Position numbers and translations under genes: made by a program. Positions 1-6,606 of a stretch of 6,793 nucleotides of DNA are shown one piece after another. The DNA is taken from the NCBI GenBank assembly GCA_903834675.1, contig CAILKC010000948.1, forward strand, positions 1 to 6,793, given 5' to 3'. Origin of the DNA: an uncultured Victivallales bacterium (GTDB taxonomy: Bacteria; Verrucomicrobiota; Lentisphaeria; Oligosphaerales; JAFGRS01). The notes under the pieces were generated by a model. It was given only the letters and a program-made list of their open reading frames with translations. It searched no databases and was not told the origin of the DNA. Position 1 is the stretch's first letter. Every line of letters starts with the position of its first letter.

Positions 1-950
1 ATGCGACTGCTGCCCTCGTAGGCGTAGGTCTTGCGCCACAGGTGGTGATCGCCCTGCATGTCGCCATGGTCCGAGGTGAACAGCATCCAGGTGTTGTCCA
101 GCGCCTCGGGGTCGTCGCGGCGCAGCCAGTTCAAGAGCCGCCCGAGCTGAGCGTCGATAAAGGAGATCTCGCCGCAGTAGCCGGTCCGGGCGCGGTGGAT
201 CTGCGCCGGGGTCATGCGACCGCGCCAGGCGTTGGGATCGCGGGCGGTCAGCGGGTCATCATGCATCGTGGCCCAGGCGCCCACGTAGGGCGGCACCGAC
301 TCCTCGTGACGATAGAGATCGAAGTAGTACGGCGGCGGCACGTAGGGCGAATGCGGCCGCGCAAAGGAGAGGTTGAGGAAGAACGGCTGCGTGCGGTCAC
401 GAGTGCGCAGGAAGTCGAGGCCACGGGTCATGGTCCAACAGGTCGGGTGCAGGCGTTCTTCCGTATGCCAGGGCCGTGCCTGCCACGAGTTCCAGTCCAC
501 GCCGTGGTCATCGGGGGTGACGCCGACCGGGGCATGGGCCTCGAACCAGCGCCGGTGATCGCTATCCGGCATGCGGCCGGACTCGTCGAGTTCGCTGGAC
601 TGGAAACCCATCAACGTGCGCTGCGGGTGGAAGTGGGCCTTGCCGACCAGGTGGGTGCGGTAACCAGCCTGCGTCAGTTCTCCGGCCAGGGTGTGCGGAA
701 AGTCGTTGGGGATAGGCCCCTGCCCCCGTCCCATGCCAAGCACACCGGTGTGCCACTGACTCTGACCACTCCACAGCGCGGCGCGGGCGGGCAGACAGGA
801 GGGCACCGCCGAATAGGCGTGCGAGAACAAGGTGCCAAGGGTTGCCAGGTAGTCCAGGTTTGGCGTCTGCGCCAGCGGATGACCGGCGGCACCGAAGCTG
901 TCGCCACGCATCTGGTCAGCCAGGATCAGCAGGAGGTTAGGGCGTGCCAT
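1..950 (-). CDS. S1-family (formylglycine) sulfatase, cytosolic, 3' end outside window
   Basis: Partial gene entering from the left edge: 316 codons from the ATG at 950 down to position 3. The product hydrolyses a sulfate ester. Family hallmarks are in order: N-terminal metal-site stretch LLLILADQMR (Asp12, Gln13); the C-x-P-x-R active-site signature SCLPAR, with Cys52 expected to become formylglycine and Arg56; GKAHF (Lys104, His106); RPHSPY (His200); SDHGDMQGDHHLWRK (Asp294, His295, Lys307). Family members usually run 450-550 residues, so the C-terminal domain lies outside. The start is firm: an in-frame TGA sits at 960-962, four codons upstream, and GAGGTG (966-961) is a suitable ribosome site. 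The fold begins at residue 4, so there is no signal peptide and the enzyme should be cytosolic. A Cys-type site needs a formylglycine-generating enzyme, not visible here. The gene is transcribed away from rsfS. The substrate cannot be told from sequence; some relatives act on choline sulfate, aryl sulfates or sulfated sugars. Confidence 0.93.
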   Translation of the reverse strand, partial: MARPNLLLILADQMRGDSFGAAGHPLAQTPNLDYLATLGTLFSHAYSAVPSCLPARAALWSGQSQWHTGVLGMGRGQGPIPNDFPHTLAGELTQAGYRTHLVGKAHFHPQRTLMGFQSSELDESGRMPDSDHRRWFEAHAPVGVTPDDHGVDWNSWQARPWHTEERLHPTCWTMTRGLDFLRTRDRTQPFFLNLSFARPHSPYVPPPYYFDLYRHEESVPPYVGAWATMHDDPLTARDPNAWRGRMTPAQIHRARTGYCGEISFIDAQLGRLLNWLRRDDPEALDNTWMLFTSDHGDMQGDHHLWRKTYAYEGSSR

Positions 951-1167
951 GGTGGTGTGTCACCTCATGATATCAGAGCCCGCTCGCCGTGCCATTGTGT
1001 GCCCGCAGCCAGCGTCTCTCGAGACCATATCACGCCACCGCGCCGATGCCACGTCGGCACGTCACCGTCCGCTCTCGGTGTTGCCCAAAGGCAGGATGCC
1101 GCTATATTACGCCGGATGTTGTAAGCGATACGCAGAGAACGCGGTTTCTGAATCCCGAGGGCAGGTA
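951..1167. promoter_or_regulatory. Divergent intergenic region between sulfatase and rsfS
   Basis: These 217 bases separate two genes transcribed away from each other, so both promoters should lie here. On the + strand a sigma70-like pair is visible at 1081-1108. On the minus strand I see only weak candidates for the sulfatase, such as TATCAT within the TGATATCA palindrome at 968-975. Possible operator-like elements are the 8-base palindromes TGATATCA (968-975) and TCTCGAGA (1017-1024), and the direct repeat CACGTC at 1050-1055 and 1058-1063. No convincing reading frame is confined to the region. Open frames crossing it are read-through from flanking genes. Confidence 0.5.
1081..1108 (+). promoter_or_regulatory. 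Candidate sigma70-type promoter for rsfS and downstream genes
   Basis: TTGCCC at 1081-1086 matches 4 of 6 bases of the -35 consensus. TATATT at 1103-1108 matches 5 of 6 of the -10 consensus. The spacer is 16 bases. Transcription would begin around 1115, leaving a 5' leader of about 50 bases before the ATG at 1168. This is the best pair I found upstream of rsfS, but short matches like this arise by chance and the host's consensus is unknown. Confidence 0.35.
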
Positions 1168-1575
1168 ATGGACGAACAACCGACGCCGACAATTGGCCAG
1201 GACTCGGAAGCAATGGCGCGCCTGTGCGCCAGGATCTGTGAGGACGGCAAGGCCGAGGAGCTGATGCTGTTCGACGTGCATGAGTCCAGCTTCTTCGCTG
1301 ACTACTACCTCATCTGCACCGGCACCTCTGCCCCCCATATCGGCGGCATCTGCAACCGCTTGCGCCAGGAGTTGGCCGTTGCCGGGTACCTGCCGCGGCG
1401 CCGCGAGGGCGATCCGTCCAGCCACTGGGTGATCGTGGACTATGGCGCGGTATTGGTGCATGTTCTCGACCCCGAACGACGTCGCTACTACCACCTCGAG
1501 GAGCTCTGGGAGGCGGGTCGGCTCGTCTACAGCAGCCCGCCCAGGAAAGAGACTCTCCCCGCCAGCGTCTCCTGA
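1168..1575 (+). CDS. rsfS: Ribosomal silencing factor RsfS (RsfA / Iojap family)
   Basis: A 135-residue cytoplasmic protein of the RsfS/Iojap/DUF143 family. The family binds uL14 on the free 50S subunit and blocks joining with 30S, lowering translation when nutrients are scarce. The family core is plain: K28-A-E-E-L, then FDVHESSFFADYYLICTGTS (residues 35-54, matching the usual D-V-x-x-x-S-x-x-A-D-Y-x-x-I-x-T-G-T-S), EGDPSSHWVIVDYGAVLVHV (80-99, the W-V-x-x-D-Y-G-x-x-x-V-H-V block) and RRYYHLEELW (105-114). It is slightly longer than the usual 105-120 residues, with about 15 extra at the N terminus and 20 at the C terminus. The ATG at 1168 is chosen because GAGGGCAGG lies just upstream (1157-1165) and the family domain follows; the frame stays open 73 codons further upstream, but that stretch is antisense-free intergenic DNA with no family similarity. 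It is first in the + strand run. In many bacteria rsfS sits near nadD; here its neighbours are a sulfatase and an EEP hydrolase. Confidence 0.93.
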   Translation: MDEQPTPTIGQDSEAMARLCARICEDGKAEELMLFDVHESSFFADYYLICTGTSAPHIGGICNRLRQELAVAGYLPRRREGDPSSHWVIVDYGAVLVHVLDPERRRYYHLEELWEAGRLVYSSPPRKETLPASVS

Positions 1576-1582
1576 GTGTTCC

Positions 1583-2680
1583 ATGGCGTCCCGGCCCACA
1601 TCATGCCTGTGGCCCCAGGCCGCCGCGGCGGCCTGGGTCGCCTGCGGCGCCCTCTGCCTCTGCGTTGTGGCCGCCGAGCCCGCGGCCCCTGCCGATTCTG
1701 GCGCCGCGGCCCCGGCGGCCCGCCTCCGGGTGGTGACCTACAACCTCTACAACTACGTCGATAAGTCCGCGCCGCAGATCAAGAGCCCTGAATCGCGGGA
1801 CACTGCCTTGCGCATCCTCGCGGCCCTGGCGCCCGACATCGCGGTATTGGTCGAGACCAGCGGCGAAGCGGCAGTGGCCGAAATCCGCACGGAACTCGCG
1901 GCACGGGGGCAGAATTACCCCTTCGCTTCCACGGTGATGGCCTTCGATCAGCAGCGCCGCATTGGGGTGCTGGCCCGCCAGGCGCCGGTCCAGGTGGCGC
2001 ATGTCACCACGGCCAGATACCGCTTGCAGGACCGGGAGGTGCCGGTGCGACGCGGCTTCGCGCACTGCGTTTTCGAGTGGCCCGGATACCGCTTGCATCT
2101 GCTGGCGGCACACCTCAAGAGCAAGGCCTTCGACCCGCTTGGCCAGACCGACATGCGGCGCTACGAAGCACGCTTGTTGCGCTACCTGATCGATGACATC
2201 CTCGCGGCCGAACCCGAAGCGAACCTGCTGCTGGTCGGCGACCTCAACGACACGCCCGAGTCCTCGCCGATCTCCACCTTGTGCAGCCGCCGCAGCAACC
2301 CGCCCAGGCAGCTCTACGATCTGCGCCCGATCGATCGCTTCGGCCTCGGCTGGACACACTGCTGGGACAGCGCCGACACCTATAGCCGCATCGACTACGC
2401 CATGGTCAGCTACGGCCTCCTGCCCGAAGTCGACCTCGGCGCCACGGAAATCCCCTTCTTCCCGGAGTGGTCACTGGCCTCAGACCATCGCCCGCTGGTC
2501 ATCACCCTGAACCTCCGGAATCGCCCGGTAACCCCCGACATGCTGGCCTGGTTCGAGCGTAACTTCCGCATCGCCGCCTCCCCGATGAGCAGCTTCCACG
2601 AAGGCCGGGTGGTGGGTACGCGCAAAGCGCAGAAGAGCCCCGAAGTGGGTGACGACGGCAGCGAAGCGCCCCCCGACTGA
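1583..2680 (+). CDS. Exported endonuclease/exonuclease/phosphatase (EEP) fold metal-dependent hydrolase
   Basis: A 365-residue protein of the EEP superfamily (DNase I, sphingomyelinase and inositol phosphatase fold), which cleaves phosphoester bonds with Mg2+. Motifs in order: VVTYNLYN (Asn54), VLVETSG (Glu91, the metal-site Glu, with Val in place of the usual Gln before it), LLAAHLKSK (His177), LLVGDLND (Asp220, Asn222), SRIDYAMVS (Asp271) and SDHRPLV (Asp301, His302). All catalytic positions are present. Residues 1-31 look like a signal peptide: an Arg4 n-region, a hydrophobic Ala/Val/Leu/Cys stretch and a VVAAE cleavage region. This is the main reason for choosing the ATG at 1583. It lies 7 bases after the rsfS stop with no good Shine-Dalgarno, which suggests translation by coupling to rsfS. 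A tail of about 55 residues (311-365) follows the fold and lacks recognisable motifs. The substrate is unknown: nucleic acid, phospholipid and sugar phosphate are all possible. A later GTG start at 1667 would remove the signal peptide. Confidence 0.87.
   Translation: MASRPTSCLWPQAAAAAWVACGALCLCVVAAEPAAPADSGAAAPAARLRVVTYNLYNYVDKSAPQIKSPESRDTALRILAALAPDIAVLVETSGEAAVAEIRTELAARGQNYPFASTVMAFDQQRRIGVLARQAPVQVAHVTTARYRLQDREVPVRRGFAHCVFEWPGYRLHLLAAHLKSKAFDPLGQTDMRRYEARLLRYLIDDILAAEPEANLLLVGDLNDTPESSPISTLCSRRSNPPRQLYDLRPIDRFGLGWTHCWDSADTYSRIDYAMVSYGLLPEVDLGATEIPFFPEWSLASDHRPLVITLNLRNRPVTPDMLAWFERNFRIAASPMSSFHEGRVVGTRKAQKSPEVGDDGSEAPPD
1614..1637. repeat. 24-base perfect palindrome within the EEP signal-peptide codons
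   Basis: The left half CCCAGGCCGCCG (1614-1625) is the exact reverse complement of the right half (1626-1637). As RNA it gives a 10-bp, almost all G/C stem with a CGCG loop, starting 31 bases after the EEP start codon. It encodes the Gln-Ala-Ala-Ala-Ala-Ala-Trp part of the hydrophobic region. There is no T-run after it, so it is not a standard intrinsic terminator. It could slow ribosomes or polymerase, act as a dimeric protein site, or simply reflect Ala-rich codons. Confidence 0.85.
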
Positions 2681-2803
2681 CTCACTGGCCGACGACGAAG
2701 GGGCCCGCTGGATTTCGCGGGACGAGAAGGAACAGACGGCTGACACGATGCTGGACTGGCGCAGACTCGGACTGCGGGCCAGCGCCTGGCGAAGAGTACC
2801 CTT

Positions 2804-2811
2804 GGAGGAAA
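2804..2811 (+). promoter_or_regulatory. Strong Shine-Dalgarno site fixing the beta-propeller start
   Basis: GGAGGAAA lies 5 bases before the ATG at 2817, the best ribosome site in the window. It decides between that ATG and an upstream in-frame ATG at 2649, which lies inside the preceding gene, has no comparable site and would add 56 residues of low-similarity sequence. Confidence 0.8.
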
Positions 2812-2816
2812 GCAAG

Positions 2817-3818
2817 ATGGCGTCAAACCGACACTACGATCCCCTGCGCCCCAACCGCATCTACGACCACCCGGAACGCTATGAGTTTACCCATGGTGTC
2901 AGTTCCGTCTGCGTCTACGACCTGAACCCCCTGCGCTTCGTCAAAGAGATACCGGTTGGACCCAAGCCGGATTGTCACGCGACCTCGTCCGACAACGCGT
3001 ACCTGTATATCGCCTGTATGGACGGCCTGTATTGCATCGGTCAGGACACTCTGGCCGTCGAGAAGGTCATCGACACCGGCCCGGTCTACGCCACTAATGT
3101 CATGCCCGATGGCGTTACGCTCTTGGTCCACGACCTGTGCGGTGGAGTGATCGTCCTGAAGGACATTAGCAACCTGGAGAAGATCCATATCCACAAGAGA
3201 ATCCAGATCATTCCAAACGCGAAATTCCGGACTGAATTGGGTGGCAAGGGCCATTTTCTCGACCATGGCCGCCATTATCTCTGCGCCGGGTGGAAGAGTT
3301 CTCAGCTGTTTCTCTTTGATCTGGAACGTGACTACGAGTTTACCGTGTTCATGCCGGAGACCGCGGAATTGCTCCTCAGCGATGACCTGGTCATCAACCA
3401 GAGTAAGACCAAAGCCTACACGGCCTGCCATCGCGACAAAGCCCCAAGCTATGTCGCGGTGATCGACCTCAACGCGAGGAAGGTGCTACGGACCATTCCG
3501 ACCGGAAACGGCACCTGCGGCCTGACCATGAGCCAGGATGAGCGCTATGTGATCGCTTCGAATGATGCCGACGATTCCATCAGCGTCATCGACACCACCA
3601 CGGACACGGTTGTGAACACGGTTTCCGCACGGGCGGGATTCGAGGCCTTGGGCCTGACCGGCTACATCCAGGGGATCAGCGTCGCCACGGATGACGCGAT
3701 CTATGTCTATGGCTGTTCCGGCAATGGGGCTCTGGTCCGGTTTACGGAGATCACCGGCAAAGGCGCCTATGAGATCTCATACCGCGACGGCACCTACGCC
3801 TCGCCAGCAGCGCCTTAG
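2817..3818 (+). CDS. YVTN-family beta-propeller protein, no signal peptide
   Basis: A 333-residue protein of repeated four-stranded blades of about 40 residues. The clearest blades are residues 211-250 and 251-290: VAVIDLNARKVLRTIPTG, then GLTMSQDERYVIASND, then DSISVIDTTTDTVVNTVS. These match the YVTN/YncE type (V-x-V-I-D-x-x-x-x-x-V-x-x-T-I). Weaker blades run from residue 28, for example VCVYDLNPLRFVKEIPVG (31-48) and HATSSDNAYLYIACMDGLYC (54-73). About seven blades would fit the length. The mature protein starts MASNRHYD, with no hydrophobic N terminus, and contains nine cysteines, which suggests a cytoplasmic protein although many relatives are exported. No catalytic motif is evident; such propellers bind proteins or ligands, and some are lactonases or dehydrogenase-like. 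It follows the EEP gene by 136 bases, where only a weak 5-bp stem (2760-2776) is seen, and precedes the glycosidase by 51. Its GC is lower than its neighbours (26/60 at 3181-3240). Confidence 0.85.
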   Translation: MASNRHYDPLRPNRIYDHPERYEFTHGVSSVCVYDLNPLRFVKEIPVGPKPDCHATSSDNAYLYIACMDGLYCIGQDTLAVEKVIDTGPVYATNVMPDGVTLLVHDLCGGVIVLKDISNLEKIHIHKRIQIIPNAKFRTELGGKGHFLDHGRHYLCAGWKSSQLFLFDLERDYEFTVFMPETAELLLSDDLVINQSKTKAYTACHRDKAPSYVAVIDLNARKVLRTIPTGNGTCGLTMSQDERYVIASNDADDSISVIDTTTDTVVNTVSARAGFEALGLTGYIQGISVATDDAIYVYGCSGNGALVRFTEITGKGAYEISYRDGTYASPAAP

Positions 3819-3869
3819 CCGGTACTGCCCCGGCGCCTCGCCTCCCCCGCAGCCTGGAGAGACTTTTCG

Positions 3870-6521
3870 ATGAAGACCAGTGCCCTCACCGTCGCCTTCC
3901 TGGCCTGTGCCGGGGTCCTCGCCGCGGCTCCCATCCTCACGCCGCTGAACACTGCGGCCACCCGGGGGCCGAACCTGGTCGCCAACCCTACCTTTGAGGA
4001 GCTCAAGGACGGCAGACCGCTGGCCTGGAAGAACGAAGCGGACCCCGACTGGGCGCCTGACCCGCAGGTCGCCCGCAGCGGCAAGACCAGCCTGCGCCTG
4101 AGCAAAACGGCCACGGATAAGCTCTATTGGATCAGCCAGACGGTGACGCTCAACCAGACCAAGGCCACGCCGCTGGTGCTCAGCGCCTGGAGTAAGGCCG
4201 AGCAGGTGCAAGGAACCCGGGGGCCGGAATACTCCGTCTGGGTTGACCTGCAATACGTCGATGGCACGCCCCTCTACGGCCAGCGCGCCAGCTTCGCGGT
4301 CGACACGCACGACTGGCAATGCGGCGAATACTCTTTCGCCGTCAGCAAGCCAGTGAAGGCGGCTACCATCTCCCTGCTCTTCCGTCGCGGCCTGAGCGGC
4401 ACGGTGTGGTTCGATGATGTCTCCCTGCAGGAACTCCAGGTGGGCGTCGGCACGATCTTTGACCGGACCCCCGCGATCTTGCCCGCCGTCGCTGCCCCGC
4501 CGGGGCCGTCGGCCGTGACCCTTGCCTCTGGGGATGGCCTGCGGCTGGGCTTCGATAGCCACGGCGTGCCCAGTGAGTTCACCGTCAACGGCAAGCCGCT
4601 TCTCGGGACCTCCGCCGGCGGCTTGTGGGTCCGCGACGTGGCCGCTGCCGGGCCCTGGCTGCGACCGGACTTCACCGTAACCTCGGCCCCCGGCGGCCTC
4701 ACCTTCAGCGCCGCAGAGCAGGCTGCCGGGCTGGCGCTGACGGCGCAATGGTCCGCCACGGCCACGGGCGTCGACGCCCAGGTCACCGTGCGCGACCTCA
4801 CCGGCAAAGACCGCGCCATCACGGCCTACTTTGTTCTGCCGGTGGCCGATCTGCCCTGGCAGTGGCACGACGACATCCTGCACACCCTCCCCACGACCGG
4901 CGGCGAGTACACCAACAGCTCCGGCTGGCCCGTCAGCGGCCTCGCCTCGGCGTACCCCTGGTGCTCGATAACCTCACCCGCAACCGGCCTGTCCCTCTCG
5001 CTGCCGATGGACTGCCCGCGCCTGGCCCGCCTGACCTACAACGCCGAGCTCAAAACCCTGTACCTCGCCGTCAACCTCGGCATCGTGCCCGACACGGCCA
5101 ACTTCCCTTCCCAGGCCGACTTCCGTTTCTCGCTGTACTGGCACGAACCGCAGTGGGGCTTCCGCGCCGCGACTGCGAAGTACTACCAGCGCCACCCGCA
5201 GTTCTTCGTGCGCCGCCTCCAACAGGGCGGCATCTGGAACGCCTTCGGGCCCATCCAGAAGGTCAAGGGCTGGCAGGACTTCGGCTTTGCCTACGACGAG
5301 CGCTCGGAAACCCCGCTGCAATTCGATAATGACAACCGCATCACCAGCTTCTCCTACATTGAGCCGATGACCTACTGGCTGCCGATGGCCAAGACCTATC
5401 CGCGCACCTACGACGGCGCCATACAGGCCCTCAACAATAACCTCAACCAGGGCAGCGCCTCCCAGAAGCAGTGGGCCCAGGTGACCCTCGCTTCAGGCGT
5501 CTACAACCACGAACAGAAACTCGATCTCTCGGTGCAGAACCAGTCCTGGTGCGACGGCGCCGTCTTCACCCTCAACCCGGACCCCGGCCTGGCGGAGTCC
5601 GCCGCTTGCCCCACCAACAAGGGCCACCTGGGCTACAGCCCCGCCTGGGCCGACAAGAACCTGATGCAGCAGACCGGCCCGCGCCTCGATGGCATCTACC
5701 TCGACTCCCTGCCCAACTGGGGCGAAATCCGCAACTGGCGGCGTGAACACTGGAAGACCGTTACCGTCCCCCTGACCTTCGATCCGGATCTCAAGCAGCC
5801 CGTCCTGCTGCAGATCTTCTCGACCTGGCAGTACGCCGACTGGATTGCCCGCGACGTCCACGCTCGCGGCGGAGTGATGCACGGCAATGGCGGCACGTGC
5901 TGGCCCTACTTCCCCGCCCTTCTGGACGTCACCGGCCAGGAGACCGGAACCCTCCTCAGCCCCGAAGCGATGGCCGCCGCCCGAACTCTGCTGGCCACCA
6001 AACCCTACTCGCCGCTGCTCAATACCCGCTTTGAAAAACTGCCCGAGACCTTCCTGACCGATTACTTCCACCGCAGCGCGCTCTGGGGCATCTTCCCCAG
6101 CTTCTTTAACGGCGATACCTTCGAAAACGGCGCCTGGAAAATCGCGCGCTTCTTCGACATCCCCGAACTCTGCGAGCGGGTGCGGCCCCTGTACCGGCAG
6201 TTCATCCCCGTCCTGCGCCGGATGCATGACGCCGGTTGGGAGCCGGTTACCCAGGCGCGCACCGACGCCACCGCGGTCCAAATCGAGCGCTACGGGCCCG
6301 GCCTCGGCCAGGAAACCCTGCTGGCGGTCTTCAATGGCGGCACCCACGCCGTCGTGGCGAAACTCACCATCGACGCCACCGCCTTGAAGCTCCCGCCTGC
6401 CAGCCGCGCCGCCCTGCTGCTCAATCCCCAGGACCTTACCCTTACCCCCGTGGGCGCTAACCTCGAACTCACACTCCCGCTCGCGCCAGGACGCTGCGAA
6501 GTGCTGAGACTGGGGCTCTAG
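3870..6521 (+). CDS. Exported multidomain carbohydrate-active protein, probable TIM-barrel glycoside hydrolase of unassigned family
   Basis: An 883-residue protein. Residues 1-20 form a signal peptide (Lys2, then a hydrophobic run ending LAAA). Residues 34-190 resemble a galactose-binding-like or CBM4/9-type beta-sandwich: NLVANPTFEE opening, an RSGKTSLRLS strand, LSAWSKA and the closing GTVWFDDVSLQEL. Residues about 215-430 look like the beta-sandwich that precedes many glycosidase barrels (VTVRDL, AYFVLPV, TGLSLSLPM). Residues about 450-790 look like a (beta/alpha)8 catalytic domain, with GGIWNAFGP (453-461), YIEPMTYWLP (496-505), RLDGIYLDSLPNWGE (605-619; Asp612 is a candidate nucleophile and Asp607 is also conserved-looking), GGVMHGNGGTCWPYFPALLD (667-686) and TGQETG (688-693). 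Residues 800-883 form a short beta domain like those that end alpha-amylase-clan enzymes. The start follows GGAGAG (3856-3861) by 8 bases. I do not recognise a named CAZy family, so substrate and mechanism are unknown. Export and the N-terminal module imply polysaccharide binding. Confidence 0.75.
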   Translation: MKTSALTVAFLACAGVLAAAPILTPLNTAATRGPNLVANPTFEELKDGRPLAWKNEADPDWAPDPQVARSGKTSLRLSKTATDKLYWISQTVTLNQTKATPLVLSAWSKAEQVQGTRGPEYSVWVDLQYVDGTPLYGQRASFAVDTHDWQCGEYSFAVSKPVKAATISLLFRRGLSGTVWFDDVSLQELQVGVGTIFDRTPAILPAVAAPPGPSAVTLASGDGLRLGFDSHGVPSEFTVNGKPLLGTSAGGLWVRDVAAAGPWLRPDFTVTSAPGGLTFSAAEQAAGLALTAQWSATATGVDAQVTVRDLTGKDRAITAYFVLPVADLPWQWHDDILHTLPTTGGEYTNSSGWPVSGLASAYPWCSITSPATGLSLSLPMDCPRLARLTYNAELKTLYLAVNLGIVPDTANFPSQADFRFSLYWHEPQWGFRAATAKYYQRHPQFFVRRLQQGGIWNAFGPIQKVKGWQDFGFAYDERSETPLQFDNDNRITSFSYIEPMTYWLPMAKTYPRTYDGAIQALNNNLNQGSASQKQWAQVTLASGVYNHEQKLDLSVQNQSWCDGAVFTLNPDPGLAESAACPTNKGHLGYSPAWADKNLMQQTGPRLDGIYLDSLPNWGEIRNWRREHWKTVTVPLTFDPDLKQPVLLQIFSTWQYADWIARDVHARGGVMHGNGGTCWPYFPALLDVTGQETGTLLSPEAMAAARTLLATKPYSPLLNTRFEKLPETFLTDYFHRSALWGIFPSFFNGDTFENGAWKIARFFDIPELCERVRPLYRQFIPVLRRMHDAGWEPVTQARTDATAVQIERYGPGLGQETLLAVFNGGTHAVVAKLTIDATALKLPPASRAALLLNPQDLTLTPVGANLELTLPLAPGRCEVLRLGL

Positions 6522-6541
6522 CCTCTGACCAACGCCCCACG

Positions 6542-6572
6542 CTGCCGCCCACTGCCGACACCCGGCGGGCAG
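6542..6572 (+). terminator. Weak candidate transcription terminator hairpin
   Basis: CTGCCGCC (6542-6549) can pair with GGCGGGCAG (6564-6572) as 8 base pairs with a single bulged G and a loop of 14 bases. It begins 21 bases after the glycosidase stop, a suitable place, but only AGAAATGAC follows instead of a T-run. If it stops transcription, it would have to do so without the usual uridine tract or with Rho. Confidence 0.25.
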
Positions 6573-6606
6573 AAATGACGACCTGTGCAATAAGGGAGTC
6601 CGTCTG

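Noticed and set aside
42..1124. 360-codon open frame on the + strand
   Set aside because: It lies antisense to the sulfatase, whose catalytic motifs are unmistakable on the minus strand. The product is rich in Gly, Arg and Val with no recognisable domain, as expected from the complement of a high-GC gene.
949..1167. 73-codon upstream extension of rsfS
   Set aside because: It would begin inside the sulfatase start codon, has no ribosome site and no family similarity. The ATG at 1168 has both.
2649..2816. 56-residue N-terminal extension of the beta-propeller
   Set aside because: It overlaps the end of the EEP gene and has no Shine-Dalgarno, whereas GGAGGAAA stands directly before 2817.
3870..3910. 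Lipoprotein signal (FLAC at residues 10-13) in the glycosidase
   Set aside because: The residues before Cys13 do not fit a lipobox and the hydrophobic stretch continues past the Cys, so an ordinary signal peptide ending near residue 20 is more likely.
3777..4883. 368-codon open frame on the minus strand
   Set aside because: It is antisense to the signal peptide and binding-module part of the glycosidase gene, with no motifs. The + strand frame has a start site, signal peptide and domain pattern.
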